The position numbers and the translations under genes are program-made. This document shows positions 11,551 through 23,935 of a DNA stretch of 64,000 bases, in pieces. This stretch comes from Stenopsyche tienmushanensis (taxonomy: Eukaryota; Arthropoda; Insecta; Trichoptera; Stenopsychidae): contig WACJ01000530.1 of the NCBI GenBank assembly GCA_008973525.1, positions 558,001-622,000 of the forward strand, read 5' to 3'. Under the pieces are notes generated by a model that worked only from the letters and a program-made list of their open reading frames with translations, was not told the DNA's origin and searched no databases. The stretch's first letter is position 1. Each line of letters begins with the position of its first letter.

Positions 11551-11900
11551 TCAATTAAGACGCTCAACTTTTAAATGCAAATTTAAAAAAAATCATATAA
11601 AATATTTACTTAATTTTTTTAGTATTTAAAAGAAAATTTTATGGCATTTATTATAAAATTTAATTTTGTCTAAATATCTATTGCAAATTTGCTTAATGGT
11701 ACATATTCCATAAGTCAAATTTTTGACGACTTTGCAACATAAATCTGCCTTAATTTTCTGATTAGCATTTGTTAAGTTAATATATATTTTTATAATAATT
11801 TGCCATATATAATAAAATAATTTATAATAAATTTAAGCGATTTGGCATTAATAAAATGGAATTTATAATTTAATAAACTTAAAGCGTTTCTATTGAAATA
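11551..11900 (+). mobile_element. MITE of the mariner-like family, copy 2
   Basis: Reverse-orientation partner of 171-528. The left end reads TCAATTAAGACGCTCAACTT and the right end AAAGCGTTTCTATTGAAATA, so the termini are inverted repeats. The interior shares GGCATTTATTATAAAATTT and the GCAAATTTGCTTA segment with the longer element at 33352-33805. Confidence 0.75.
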
Positions 11901-12684
11901 CCCTATATTATCGCATGATTTTCGATTGTATTGATGTCTTTCCATACAAACCGAACAAGGTAAAGCTTTCCATGAACTTTGGATGAAGGATAAGTTTACG
12001 TGGTAATGGATCACATTAAACTACCCCAGGGTGAGTAAACAGATCCTCGTATCTTTGTTAATAATGAACCCATTTTCCAAAGGATACACCGCATTAATTA
12101 TTGCTGAATCAAATGCTAAACTACCCATGAATATATTGCATCGACAACACTCTTCAAACATCCCTTATTTATTATTTTTTTCAAACAAACATCAATATTA
12201 TTCAATATATTTTACAGAATCAATTACTTTTATCAAACATATCCATTGTTCGTCGAGCTTCGTTGATTGAAAACACGATTACATGGATATGGGGTTGCAT
12301 TCAGCGCTTTTATTTTCGAATGGAAATAGTTAACGTCCAAGTATTAAGTTCCATTTCAATATTTGTTCGTGTATTTCATAAATTCACCCTCAAAGTTAAT
12401 TGAAAATCGGAGCCAATACTGACGTGTAATCAATATTCTGTATCTCCTAGTCGCCTATAATATTGCATCACTCGTCTACCTTTGAATAATAAATTTAATA
12501 CCCTTCGCATAAAGTCAATATCAAAGGGATGCTATTAAAAATGAACTTCAAGCGACTACCAAAGAGACTACGTGCAATTTTAATAAAGCAAAATTGTTAA
12601 TTATGCATCAGATATTGCATCAGGTATTATTAGAAATATGCATAAGGTCATCCAAATGTGATATCTAGACATTGGCACTTTTTT
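11901..12684. other. No gene recognised
   Basis: AT-rich DNA with only short, unsupported open frames. Confidence 0.4.
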
Positions 12685-14900
12685 TTAATGCAAAAGGGGG
12701 AATCTATTTGTCTCTTTCTGGATGTCATTCTACTGCTAAATTTCGTCATCTTGTACGTTCAGCATCCTCCTTCTGCCGCATAGCGCACGTCGTGTATTTG
12801 CACCACGCATTCCATGCCCTAGCATCCGTTAACATTGAAGGTACCCTGATGTTAGTGGAGAGCGAGCTGATACCCAGCTCCTCCCGTATCTTTCGGTGCT
12901 CCATGCTGGGCAGAAAAATGTGTGTGTAGCATCGTCGTACTCCACTGCGCAGTGGTGGTTACTCCGGGCCGGTATCTTTGCCTATTTTATGAAGGTAGCA
13001 CCCAAAACAGCTATGTCCTGTGAGGACCTAGATCAAGCAGTAGCACAGTTGACCGTGCTTTCTGGTTACCCAGATCTCAAGTTCATTATTAGCTCGTGCG
13101 TTCACCGACCTTTAGCATAGTTGTCCCATCGGGACTGCCTTTGCTTTTATGTATTGCCTGTCTCTCGTAAGCGAGCAGGTTGATCGGCAGTATGGCAGTC
13201 AGTGCCAGAACACTGTGCAAAATACAACAGCCAATCTGATTGCGCTCCTTCTCTGAACTCTGACCATGTTGAGCCTGGTCCTTTCAATTTATAGTGCAAC
13301 ATTACCGAGTGCACTACCTCGTTGCAGAGTCGCCTACTGTTTGTTTTTGGGCTACCAATGTTGTGTATTAACCTGGCCAGATTCTCCGCGATGCTGGCCG
13401 CCATCTCCATGTGGGTGACGAATTGGAGCTTGTCATTAATCTCCACCCCCAAATACCAAATGGATCTTGAGTATTTAACTTCGCAACCCAGATCCTCAGG
13501 GGTGGGAATGCAAGCTTCCTGCGTCTTGTGAGAAAGAAGACACCCGTTTTTTGGACAGAGAGCTCCAGACCAGCTCCTGCCAGCCAGTCTCAACGTCATC
13601 AGCGTGGGCGACCATTTTGGCTCAGTCCATTAGCAGTGTCTTCAGCAGCCCGTCATACATTGGGTTCCACAGGGCGGATCCGAGTATCGACCCCTGTGGA
13701 ACGCCTGCCGTCACTGGTTTTTCTCTCCTCTCCCCGTCGGCATCTGCGTAGATAAAAGTTATCCCATGCAGGTAGCTCTCTGCCATTCCGGTGAGGTATG
13801 GTGGGGTGTTAATTTCCTTCAAATCCCTGGGGATCAGGTGCCATCTCGCCGAGTTGAAGGCATTCTTGGCGCCTAGCGCAATCATTATCCGGGGAGAGTC
13901 CCGTTTCAATGTGCTGCTGGAGTCACTGGAGGATAAGTCTCTCCAGCAGCTTCCCAAACCCATCCAGCATGCACAGCGATCTGTATGCTGACGGACCCGG
14001 AGGTGATTTCCTTTTGAGGATGAGAACTAGCTTCTGCCTTTTCCATGGTGCTGGGAAGATCCCTCCCGCTAGGCATGTGTTGTATACCGTCAGCAGGAGG
14101 TTTGGGTCGGTATCGGCGACCAAGCTGATAATTACGTTTGGGACACCATCCAGTCGAAATTTCTTGGGTTGCTCAGGAACGGATCTATGATCGCTGTCTG
14201 GAGCTTCCATCTCGCGATCTTTTAGGCTTTTCCTCACGGGTTAGTGTTGACAGAATTATACAGCTCGTCCCAGCACTGCGCTTTACTCTGTTTAATTGCA
14301 TTGCGCAGTGCTTTCCTCGCATCCCTGTAGGCGAGGCGCAGGTCGATACGGCTGGGATGTCTCTATGTTCTCCGGTAACATGCTATGCACTCTCTCCATA
14401 GCACTTCGATGTTCTCGTTCCACTAGTATACCGGTGGTGCTCGTTTCGCACCCACCGCACGCCTTGACATTGCAGCGTCGCAGACAAACAGGAGGAGCTC
14501 ATTGGCGAGGCTTGTGGCCTCCTCCGCTCCTGCTCTAGACATTGGCACTGTATAATGCTTATATAGTACCAATGTCTGGACTGGTTGGACACGGTATTTT
14601 CCTGGCCACTCCCTCTAGTTTTAGGGCATTTAGGACTTTCTGTGAGAGTTTTTGGGGGAAATCTATCCTAGGGGCTTTCTACCGATACCGTTCAAACGGC
14701 TACTCGTCATCTTGGATAGGAAGCCCGATTGGGTCCTAAGTCGATGGATGATAATCTTTGTGGCTAGTCCTGAACTTGTCCTAGACCTCGCAGCAGCACT
14801 TGATTTCCTGCGAAGGTTGGACCAATAAGTCACTGTACGTCAGATCTGCCATATCCATTTCACAAAGGCAGCAAGTCTGAAATCCCTCTCCCATACCCAA
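12685..14900 (-). mobile_element. R1-clade-like LINE, family B copy 1, decayed
   Basis: Minus-strand reading, 5' to 3': endonuclease-to-RT linker (14900-14240), RT fingers with SAYRSLCMLDGFGKLLERL (14000-13923), palm with ALGAKNAFNSARW, then VTAGVPQGSILGSALWNP (13963-13622). The thumb/connection region follows with YLGVEINDKLQFVTHMEMA and LARLIHNIGSPK (13599-13147), then the C-terminal domain down to 12685. Frames change several times and stops intervene, so it is dead. Related fragments lie at 23090-23600 and 44130-45045. Confidence 0.75.
13622..13963 (-). pseudogene. Reverse transcriptase palm fragment of R1-like LINE, family B
   Basis: A 113-codon frame with IALGAKNAFNSARW (palm A box, with N where D is usual in the AFD/AFN position) and TAGVPQGSILGSALWNPMYD. 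The ADD box that should follow is read in another frame and is not intact. The upstream piece (13923-14237) holds the FGKLLERL box in an overlapping frame. Confidence 0.7.
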
Positions 14901-15740
14901 GATTTCTATCCCTGCTTTAAAAAAAGGACGTGATCATGACCCTGCCATTATTTTGAATTACGAAATCGCGCCCATGCTATATAAAAAATGGCGACTTTAC
15001 AGTGGGTCAACTTACCTGACGTTATAGTTATCATAACAAAATATCATATTTAGGCATCTACGTTTAAAAAAATATATTTTTTAGCATTTATTACTTAATA
15101 AATTTAGCATTATTTTTTTCTCTATTTTTGCAATTTTTATAGAATTGCTTAAGAAAATAAGTAGATATTGATTATATTATAAACATAAAGTACGATTAAG
15201 ATAATTTTTTAGATTCTGAAGTGTAATGACCGGACCGGATTGCGTTAACCATAAAAAAATATTTTTACATTCAATTTTATTTCTCAAAAGTTTTCGAATA
15301 GACATACTTTGAATTGAAAACTCATTTGGTAATATATGTGTAAGCGTTACAAACAATAAAGGCAGACGTTGTACATCAAAGCTTTATAGCTGTAGGGCAT
15401 GGCTTTCCCAGACAGTCTCATATGGCGCAATTTAAAGACAAACTCCCAAAGTGATAACAATGAAAATCCAAATTGGATGGAAATTATACACGTTTTACAC
15501 GTTAAGAGGGTACATATATAAATATTATCATAGACGAAGTAAACATTTTCTTTATTGCATACGAGAGCAGTCCCAGAAATACCCGGCCTATGAAAGAAAA
15601 CACAATGACAATTTTAAACGCGCATCCCAAAAAACTGACTTTAAATCAGATTATCTCCTTTTAGTCTATTGTTTGGATTACTGGACGTTCGAGTTCCTGA
15701 TAAGGCACGGGCGGTTTAGAGCTTCATCATTCGTCATATC
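14901..15740. other. No gene recognised
   Basis: AT-rich DNA. The 117-codon frame at 15451-15804 overlaps the hairpin repeat at 15743-15761 and has no recognisable domain. Confidence 0.4.
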
Positions 15741-15800
15741 AGCGGTCCGAGAAGTGGACCGATTGGACACACACAGATTTTGTGACCACTCTGCCTTCTT
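15725..15800 (+). repeat. Hairpin element copy 2
   Basis: The stem-loop core CGGTCCGAGAAGTGGACCG at 15743-15761 is preceded by TCATTCGTCATATCAG and followed by ATTGGACACA, as in the copy at 21055. Confidence 0.65.
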
Positions 15801-16667
15801 TTAGGACTTTTATCAGCATTTTATGTGGTGATCTCATTTAGTCGACCATTGTGATGGCTGCTAATTAAATACTAAACAACGTAGCGTCTTCAAACTTAAG
15901 CTTTATAAGGTAGACACTTTATATCGCAGCAATATTTTTTAACTAATAACCGCGGGTCGGATACTTCTGAGACTATCCTTGTAATAAATGAAAAACATAG
16001 GGTAAAATTTCCCTTTAAAAAACGCCATTAATATTGTCGGACAACGCATGGGATACATTCAAATCCCCCAAGTTACAGTTTCAGGGTCATCAATTTCAAT
16101 TACGCCTGCCATGGATATAGACAGAGCTGGTGAAGGCTTTATTGCTGAAAACTTCTGAAATCCCCCTGAAAAACTTTTCCATACAAAGCCTCTTCGATAA
16201 CTGGGATACTTATCGTCAAGACAAACAGCGCCGCATGACTTTCGAAAATAAATGGAAAGATGAAAAGAGTCCTTGGAAACTTTCATAAATACCACAAAAA
16301 ATAAGAAGACATAAAATCTGATGGATGTGATTTTTTTCGCCAATTTAATTCAGAACTTTTTTCGCGTCCGACGTTTTTGCGTCTCGGGCGCAGATTTCGC
16401 AGAACTTTTAGCGAATTAATATACTTAATGGGGCAGACTTGATCGACTTTTTGCAATCGAGTGCTTCAAAATCAACTCATTGTCCTTTTAGAATCGATGG
16501 TAACGAACAGAACCCCTCTTTGAATCAAACACTCAAAGAGGTATTCTTCGGGGGAATAAGCGACCATATTATCGTAGCAAGACAAGGTCGACGAAATCTT
16601 AAAAAGTCAATTGGTTTCGACTTTTCAAATAAAAAAAAACATCAGCATAATAATCGCCAATAAAAAT

Positions 16668-16850
16668 GCATTTATGACACCAATGAAGCTTATGAAGTGG
16701 AGTTGGGACGTTCGTGAGCAGATTCTCTGGGTGGCGCCCCGCTCCTACGTGCTCGCATGAAAGAAAATGAGATCTGACCGCGAGAAGGACGTCCTCCCGC
16801 AATCAAGGCTATCCAACGACTTCGAACACCAATCGACGTTTTTGCTTAAA
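16668..16850 (-). repeat. Gypsy-type LTR fragment
   Basis: Minus-strand reading gives the family signature AGCCTTG..TGCGGGAGGACGTCC, then CAGATCTC, and ends next to a TTGGTGTCAT primer-site-like sequence at about 16670-16680. It is a 3' LTR portion only. Confidence 0.6.
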
Positions 16851-17702
16851 AAAATTCAATCAACTTAATCGATTTCGCAGCAAAATTTAATATACTTTAT
16901 ATAAACACAAGATAATTGAACTTTTTGATTTGATTTTTGATCTGAGAAGCGAATTTAAGAAAAAAATTCTCAAGATATTTTTAAAATGTAAATCATAGTA
17001 ATTGAAAATGACAAATACACAGTCATAGCAAATGTTCTACGGGCAAAGTTCGAACAATATTATAGACTCGCATGTTCAACGCCCTATAATTACAACAACA
17101 CAATGAGCTCACATCGTTTGCACACTTTTCAATTTTCGCAAAATACAATGCCAAATCTACATTTCATAATGTAAAATAAATCTAACAAAAACATACATTC
17201 TGCAAAAATTTGCATGCGTCCAAGACGTCGCCCTCGAACGAGAGCCTCAATCCAAGTGAGAGGATTTAATTGTCTTGAGGTCAAGCAGACCTCAAACTCC
17301 ACCCCCCCCAAAAGCATGTATTAAACACAGGGTGGTAATTAAAGTTCAACGTGGGTGCTGCGTACAAATCTATAGCTCTAGCAACGAATTTCGTCGATGT
17401 CAGCTTTTAAATGCGAGCCCTTAACGCAGCAAGCCGAATTTATATGCCATCCCTTTGGGTAAACAGTAATGGATCCCATAATGGATGGGTTCGATTGAGC
17501 AAACATACGTTTCGAGCGAAAAATTATCGGAAATCCACCCTCGATAGTCGTGTGAAATTTACATAATGCCCTGTGGTAATTTGCATCGGGGCATTGTTTA
17601 TGTTTAACATTACCAACCCCTTGTATTTTATTCGTTTTAAACGTGACGTTCCAGCCGATTTGATTTTATCGTGGATTTGTCGTATTCGGTCCACGCGTGC
17701 GA

Positions 17703-17855
17703 TGCCCATCCTATCCCATAACGCCCATCCTATTCGTTTTGCCGATGGATCTTACTATATCAGGGATTTTAATGCATTCCTATCAAAGCTCTCAATTCAT
17801 TCCTTAAGCTTTAATTGCCCAATCTAAATTTCTGAAAGCAATATTGGCATCTACG
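17703..17855 (+). repeat. Short repeat shared with 2145-2230
   Basis: Same ordered phrases as the segment at 2145-2230 (CCCATCCTATCCCATAACGC and CAATATTGGCAT). Class unknown. Confidence 0.5.
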
Positions 17856-17871
17856 GATGTGAACATGTTAT

Positions 17872-18058
17872 TCAGCGCCATCTCTTGTGGCCCTGCGGTA
17901 ACATTGCACCTGGATACCGACCGATCGCTTCTTGCGCGTGCACCGTTGCCAGTTGGGCAGTAATGCGAAGAAAGCGGGGAGTTGGGGGCGGGGAGCCACC
18001 CAGGGACTCTGCCCCCGATAACACCCCCGCTTCAACGTCACACTGGTGTCAGAAGTGA
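17872..18058 (+). repeat. Gypsy-type LTR 3' part with primer-binding site
   Basis: Contains CAGCGCCATCTCTTGTGGCC and TTCTTGCGCGTGCACCG, ends CAACGTCACAC, and is followed at about 18042 by TGGTGTCAGAAGTG. That downstream sequence looks like the tRNA-Leu-type primer-binding site of a Gypsy retrotransposon, so this is a left LTR joined to a scrap of internal leader. Confidence 0.65.
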
Positions 18059-18299
18059 TCAAATGTATTTCTTATTGTTACACTTTTGTTTACGTCCCAA
18101 ATCATATATCCAACGCCAGCGCTCCCGCGCAGCAGTTTCTTATAACGCATCATCGCTCAGGAGTTGGCGCCCCTTATGGCAGCTCAACTCCTCCACGTGG
18201 TCGACGGTGCGCATGGCCTTGTCGGTTGGAGGAGATTTGCCGGCGCGCGCTGTTTGTTGTCGCTTTCCACTCAAAACGCTCAGCATTCACAACCATCCG

Positions 18300-18362
18300 A
18301 TTCTGACACCAGTGTAACGTTGAAGCGGAAGCCACCCGGGAGCTCTGACCCCACCTCAACGT
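18300..18362 (-). repeat. Inverted LTR end with primer-binding site
   Basis: On the minus strand the LTR tail (CGCTTCAACGTTACAC) is followed by TGGTGTCAGAATCGG. It faces the plus-strand LTR and primer site at 17872-18058 across about 240 bp. Confidence 0.6.
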
Positions 18363-18514
18363 TACATAACCTAATATAAAACAAAGGCTTAAAATGGGCG
18401 GAAAAGATTTTTAAATTTTATTTTTTTTATTTTTTATTCATTACATGTTAACGCATTGAACTCCCTTGGCGAAAAAAATAAAATATTGATAGCATCTGAG
18501 CCAATTTAATTCGC

Positions 18515-18745
18515 CAGATTAACAGTGATATCTTCCGTCTCTCTTTAGGTGCAATGTACTATTTTGACAGTGCCATATTCTGTGGCGCTGTGGGGACATT
18601 GCCCCTGCAATTACTAACCGATCGCATCTTGCGCGTGCACTGTTGCCGGCTGGGTGGTTACTCGCAAGAGGCGGGAGGCAAGGAGAATCGTCGGTTGGCC
18701 TTGGCTGCGGAAGAACGTCCTTCCCGCAGCCAGATCTCATTCATG
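18515..18745 (+). repeat. Gypsy-type LTR fragment
   Basis: Shows the full central signature: CAGATTAACAGTGATATCTT, CTCTCTTTAGGTGCAATG, GCGCGTGCACTGTTGCC, then GGCTGCGGAAGAACGTCC and CCGCAGCCAGATCTC. Truncated downstream. Confidence 0.7.
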
Positions 18746-18961
18746 AGAAATCAAGACCATAACTATTTTTATCAGCATTGGCATATAAAGGGGAGAAGTT
18801 GTCGCATGCATGAATTTTGGATCGTTTTGCATAGGAAGGAGAGATTTTTCTGGACTCTGTCGTGGTGGGAGATGAGATATGAGTGTGTCACTGCATTCCA
18901 GAATCTAAAAGATAATCAAAGACAGAAATAGAAGGATAAAAAAACCAGTTTAATATATCTA

Positions 18962-19331
18962 TCTAATATATAAAAATGAATTGTGTTTTGTTCGTTCGAA
19001 ATGCACTGCCATACCGTTCATCAGATTGCAATAAAACTTCGTCCACTTGTTGTTAATGATTTTGCAAATAACATAGGCATAGTTTAATGTATAAAAATCA
19101 ATTTTTGTTTGTCTGTATTTAATGCGCTACCACACCGTTTATTCGATTGCGATAAAACTTTGCCAACTTATTGTTTGTACTTTTATATATAATATGAGTA
19201 TATATAAAAATCAATTTTTGTTCATATTTATAATTTAAAAAAAAAACAAAATATCATTCCTAATTAAACAAGATAACTCTTTCAAATTTCAAACGATATT
19301 TTTAGAATTATTATTTTTAGGTACCAGCTAG
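18962..19331 (+). mobile_element. Possible non-autonomous Helitron
   Basis: Starts TCTAATATATAAAAATGAA and is followed by the TTCG..CGTTCATC.GATTGCAATAAAACTT motif typical of insect Helitron 5' ends. Ends GTACCAGCTAG, i.e. a CTAG 3' terminus, flanked by A on the left and T on the right as expected for Helitron insertion. A GC-rich 3' hairpin is not obvious, so the call is tentative. Related pieces are at 20330, 31360, 47700 and 57270. Confidence 0.5.
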
Positions 19332-20329
19332 TTACAAATAATTATATGGAACTCCACACGTTCCATATAAGGGATGAAAACAATTATTTCATCCCAGCTT
19401 GGAAAAAATATGAAATTCTTTATATTGATTTTTTTTTCTTTTTCAGGGAAATATCCCTTTTTCCCGTGAATGGCTCACCCGATTGAGATCATCCAAAAAA
19501 ACGTATCAATACATTTTATTTCTCATCAGTGTGGGGGCTTAAGAACGCCATTTTTCCGAACGCTAAACCTTTCCCGAATACGCGTCATTAAAAAAAGATG
19601 AGACCGTGGATGAAAAATTTATCCACATCCGCCGACAGGTTTTTCCGAGTAAATAGGAATTCCTTAAAACTCAATCAGATTTCTGGAGCATATCAAATAA
19701 AATGACGGCTATTTGTTGCGGATCGTGGAAATTCAAGCGACGCCACAAAAGGAAAAAGACCCGGGAACAAATTGCTTTCGGGAAACCCCCGCATCTTCTC
19801 CGGCACAAATACATCTTTAAATGCCGTAATAAAATTAAATTTAAATATGACGCAGAAATCATAAACATTTTTGCAAATATTTATCCGCTTATATTTCGGT
19901 TATCAAAGCATTTTTATGTCGACTGTGAATTAACTGCCACGTCGCTTGGAGCGCCAACATGATGAGCTGTTGTAAAGTGATTTTGGTGGAATTTAATTAC
20001 AGTGACGAAGCAAATTTTTGTTTTTAATATTTCAGCAGAATGCTTTACCAAAACGTCTCTGTTGAACGGTTTAACGCTATTTTAAATTTATGATGCTGAA
20101 AGCCTATTTTTTAACCGGCGACTGTCGTCGGATAATTTTAGATCCACACCAAATGGAGGGATCAAAGAGGGTGCAAATATTTTTGTTTGCATCCTACGCT
20201 CATTTTTCACTATAAATACAATATAATCAATATTTTTAGGTTCAATATTATATACAAACCGAGCTATAATTTAATATTCGGAATAGTTTTTAAGCATCAT
20301 TTTATCTGTATATGTCTGTGGTTTTATAA
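19332..20329. other. Intronic DNA, no gene recognised
   Basis: AT-rich. Opposed open frames near 19670-19960 look like chance: no domain and no supporting signals. Confidence 0.4.
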
Positions 20330-20415
20330 TAAGTTTGTTTTGTATACGTTCCTGTACCCTTCATCCGATTGCAATGAAACTTTATGGAATTGTTGTATAC
20401 ACGTTAGCAAATATT
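20330..20415 (+). repeat. Helitron-like fragment
   Basis: Carries TTCATCCGATTGCAATGAAA, the body motif of the element at 18962-19331, without clear termini. Confidence 0.4.
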
Positions 20416-20844
20416 ATAGAATTTATAAAAAATTGTTTCGGAATACCCGCGCTACACGTGGCTTGAGGCAATAAATCACATACTACTGCGTTTTTTTTTC
20501 CAAATACCGGGTACTCGCTATTTATTAATACAAATATTGATGGCATAAAAGGTTGTCGATTGCTCGGCTCTACATTAATAACGGAGTATATGTTCTTCTA
20601 TTCCCCACCCTTTGAATCTTCAACAGGTACAAGATCGTCGGGGTAGTCTTGATTCTGCTAGCGATAGCAATTTAAGGGTACGTGAACTCTGCTTATAAGC
20701 ATTTAATTAACTTGGTTTAATGCAATCTATGTCAAATAGAACTCCAATTTCATATTAATATTTTGTTAAAGTACAATAATTAAAGTCTGGGGTGGAGATG
20801 AGAAACTTTTACATATTGGAATATTGCATTTATACACAGTATTA

Positions 20845-21020
20845 GGGGGGTATTTTAGTCTGAAATTTTAAAAATATAGATTTTGATTTTTTTTTTGCAT
20901 ATTCTCAAAATTTAGACCTTTAAAAATATATCCCCCAAAAAAAATTCTCGAAACTACTTTTTTCAATACGGTTGACATGATATCTCAAATTCTAATTTAT
21001 GAATTTACGTTCAAGTATGG
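20845..21020 (+). repeat. Dispersed repeat, copy 2 (ACTACTTTTTTCAA family)
   Basis: Longer copy beginning GGGGGTATTTTAGTCTG and running through CGAAACTACTTTTTTCAATA to GATATCTCAAATTC. It matches 56040-56325 read on the other strand and the shorter piece at 528-665. Confidence 0.6.
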
Positions 21021-21029
21021 CATCCCATC

Positions 21030-21115
21030 CCGAGCCGCTCATTCGTTATATCAGCGGTCCGAAAAGCGGACCGATTGAGCATACAAACCTTATGGCCAAT
21101 CTGTCCTCTTTTTTT
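21030..21115 (+). repeat. Hairpin element copy 3
   Basis: Perfect stem-loop CGGTCCGAAAAGCGGACCG at 21055-21073, with flanks CATTCGTTATATCAG and ATTGAGCATACAAACCTTAT shared with the other copies. Confidence 0.7.
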
Positions 21116-21592
21116 CGATCGACTTAGATTGAGTAAGCAATTGAGGAGTTATTACAAAGACTTAGATTCCACTAGGATCATTTTTTTGGACAAAGGAATC
21201 AAATGATTGCTAAGACGATGGGAAGACTTATTTAAAAAAAAGATAATTATATTTTATAGCGCTGTATATAATTTTTTTTATTATTAATACATATAAACTT
21301 TTTTTAACTTATTATTCAAATACTTTCGGGTCTCCCTATGCGGCAACTTATCAATTGTTTATGTTGGATGAGACTGTATTTGCTTTTTGCATCCATCTGC
21401 CTTATTTCGGTCTCTATCGCTGAAGGAATGAAATCCTAAGCGTTTCCGTCGTTCATCGCCGCCAACTTGTTGGTCAGGACCATTTTCTCAAAATAGTGTA
21501 TTTTAATATAGTGCACAAATCTAGGCTTAATTTATTGAATATATATATATTTATATATAATATTTCAATATAAATAAAAATGATTGTTCCAG

Positions 21593-21713
21593 GATAAGGT
21601 TCAACTCGGTGAATTGATGCTGTCGCTATGCTATCTTCCGACTGCTGGTCGATTAACGCTGACTATCATCAAAGGACGAAATTTGAAAGCCATGGACATC
21701 ACAGGATCATCAG
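21593..21713 (+). CDS. Synaptotagmin, exon starting the C2B domain
   Basis: Encodes [20 protein letters not shown] and then [20 protein letters not shown], which is the first part of a synaptotagmin C2B domain (phospholipid- and Ca2+-binding module of vesicle-fusion sensors). The Asp in KAMDITG is the first calcium ligand position. The exon is flanked by a TTCCAG acceptor (ending 21592) and a GTATGT donor (from 21714), and the last codon is split G|AT. The wording is closest, from memory of the family, to the Syt 3/6/9/10 group and the fly alpha/beta paralogues rather than Syt1; the exact paralogue is not settled. Upstream exons for C2A, transmembrane segment and N-terminus were not found in the window. 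Confidence 0.9.
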
Positions 21714-22429
21714 GTATGTCCTTCATGTTTTATAAATTCAAGATATATAAAAGGGACTATCAACTTAAACGAACGGAATAATTTCCTTATCTTTAATGGA
21801 AGTTGTACAAGTTTCGAAAAATATGTTAAAACTTCATAGAGACTTAAGCCACAATTTATTTCAAGAGTTTTATTATCTCAGCTCATCTATTAAAAAACGT
21901 TCGCGAAAACGTTTTCGATGTTCCGACGTCGAACTTTTCCACCCCCCGAAGGAAAAGGGTAAAATTTCCTTAAAAAAATACACCCCGTATAAATATTTTG
22001 CTCGATGATGCCCGCCCTTATTCTGAAGGACATGTTTCGGGCATTTATTAGGGGCATGATTTTATTTAAAATTAAAAATGATTACATATTTTCCACGGCC
22101 AATCTGGGATAAACGGCCAATTAAGCCCTCGTGAATACGATCCTAAGGACTACACCTTCTGTTTATTTATCGGGGCAGCGTTTTCATTTTAATTAAATTT
22201 GACCTTTTGTTTTCTTCCCGAGTCTTATGAAAGAAAGGCAATAACGTGAGCGTATAATGGATTAATGATGGACCCTTCCAGGGTCGTTCGTCTCGTTTAT
22301 TCCAAAAGGTTGACGACCTCAGCCTGAAGCTTCCGGATAAACAAGCAGACGACGCCCCTAAGTAGGCCACAAACATTCGGCCGGTATTAAGTGTGTTAAG
22401 AGACTGAAATTGTTATGCCCGGATAATAA

Positions 22430-23007
22430 TTTAGCAATGACCTCGATCCCCTCGAAAGCCCAATGTTAAGGTTGAACACGTGGAATTTTTAATATCTGAT
22501 GAAAGGGGGAGATAATGGCGGCTGTCTGAGAGGGTATTGAAAATTAAGATCTTCTTGTTCGCGCACAAAGCCTTAACGTCTTCATTAAAATAATCTGTTT
22601 TATCCGAAGTCCCAATGATTTGAAAATTCGATATTAATCTCATGATCAATCACAAAAAATATGATTGGCATATTAAATCTAAAATAATTTTAATTAAATG
22701 CAATATTTTGAGCTTTTTTGCATGTTTTATAGACCTTGATAAAGCCTTTATTAATGTACAACATTATGAGCTATTGTTAAAAATATTCTAGAACGCTGGC
22801 ATATGGTTTTGATATAATAAAGACAATAAAATTAAATATATTTTTTAATGTTAAAATCGATATAAAATTCGCCAAATCAAATGTTACCAATTTTACTCTA
22901 TTATATTTAGATAATCAGTTAAAATCCACTATATATTTGGAACGTTAAGTATCCATGAAAATGCTAAGATCTGCTCAGATTGCGACGAAAGCATCTTTAT
23001 AAATAAT
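22430..23007. other. Synaptotagmin intron, no gene recognised
   Basis: AT-rich. No supported coding or repeat structure was noticed. Confidence 0.4.
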
Positions 23008-23010
23008 TTT

Positions 23011-23041
23011 GATTGTTTGATTGATTGATTGATTGATTGAG
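23011..23041. repeat. (ATTG)n microsatellite
   Basis: About six consecutive GATT/ATTG units, ending GATTGAGAAC next to an LTR fragment. Confidence 0.8.
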
Positions 23042-23090
23042 AACGTTCCCGCCACACGCTATATTGGTGTCAGAAACGGCGAATCGTTAA
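23041..23090 (+). repeat. LTR 3' end with primer-binding site and leader scrap
   Basis: GAACGTTCCCGCC..ATAT is followed by TTGGTGTCAGAAACGGCGAA, then TCGTTAAGATGCTC. The same leader wording occurs at 37994-38035, so both are LTR/primer-site junctions of one Gypsy-type family. Confidence 0.55.
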
Positions 23091-23600
23091 GATGCTCAGT
23101 TTTTTTTCCACTAAACCCCTCCTCCGATTCCGTCGCCACCCGGCTACCGTAAAATATTGTTCTAGGGTGGCGGAGTGTATCCCTCTTGGATCTCATGTCG
23201 ACACTCTGTGCTCCAGGCCGGGCAGTCGAATAGCGTGTGCGCGGCATCGACACTGTGGTGGTATTCCGGACCGGCCTCCTTTTGAATTTTAAACATGTAG
23301 CTACCATAACAGCCGTGTCCAGTGAGTGCCTGGGTGAGATGGTAGCACAACAGGCCTTGTTTTCTGGATGCCCAGGCCTTTGGCGAAGCTGTCCCATCGG
23401 GTCTGCCATTCCGCCATGATGTGCTGCCTAGCGCTCTGTCTGATTTCTCCAGTGTACATTTAGATTTCTCCAGTGTGTTGTACAGTCTTCTACGGTTAGA
23501 CTTAGGCCCTCCGATGTTAGGCATCAGCCTAGTTAGACCTTCCGCAATACTAGCCGCCTTTTTTGCCGCCTTAATATGCTCAGTCTGAACAGTTTTAATT
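23090..23600 (-). mobile_element. R1-clade-like LINE fragment, family B
   Basis: The minus strand reads AASIAEGLTRLMPNIGGPKS, then the C-terminal domain LTQALTGHGCYGSYMFKI with a damaged zinc-binding stretch (HTLFDCPAW). An internal duplication of TLEKSK is visible. The fragment lies between an LTR primer-site scrap and another LTR copy. Confidence 0.65.
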
Positions 23601-23935
23601 CGCCAGATTAACAGCGACATCTTTCGTCTCTCTTTAGGTGTAATGTGCTATTTTAACAGCGCCATTTAACATCTTCGGTGGCGCTGCGGGGAATCGAGAG
23701 GAGTCGTCGGTTAGCCTTGGCTGCGGGAAGACGTCCTTTCCGCAGCCAAATCTCTCTTTTTATTTCGTGTGAATAAAGAGTCATCTAGAGAAGAGAGTCT
23801 TTTTGTTCGACACCTGTTCATCCTCATTCTTCCATCCGGCTACTCATGATCCGTAAGAAGAACAGACCCGTGCGTTATCGCAGGAGCCGCCCATGGACTC
23901 TGCCCTAAGAGCGCCCCCGCTCCTATATAACAATA
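23590..23935 (+). repeat. Gypsy-type LTR, long 3' portion
   Basis: Contains GCCAGATTAACAGCGACATC, CTCTCTTTAGGTGTAATG, a deleted centre, then GTCGTCGGTTAGCCTTGGCT and a GTGTGAATAAAG poly(A)-signal region. The end is GAGCGCCCCCGCTCC. Part of the central GCGCGTGCACCG block is missing. Confidence 0.7.
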
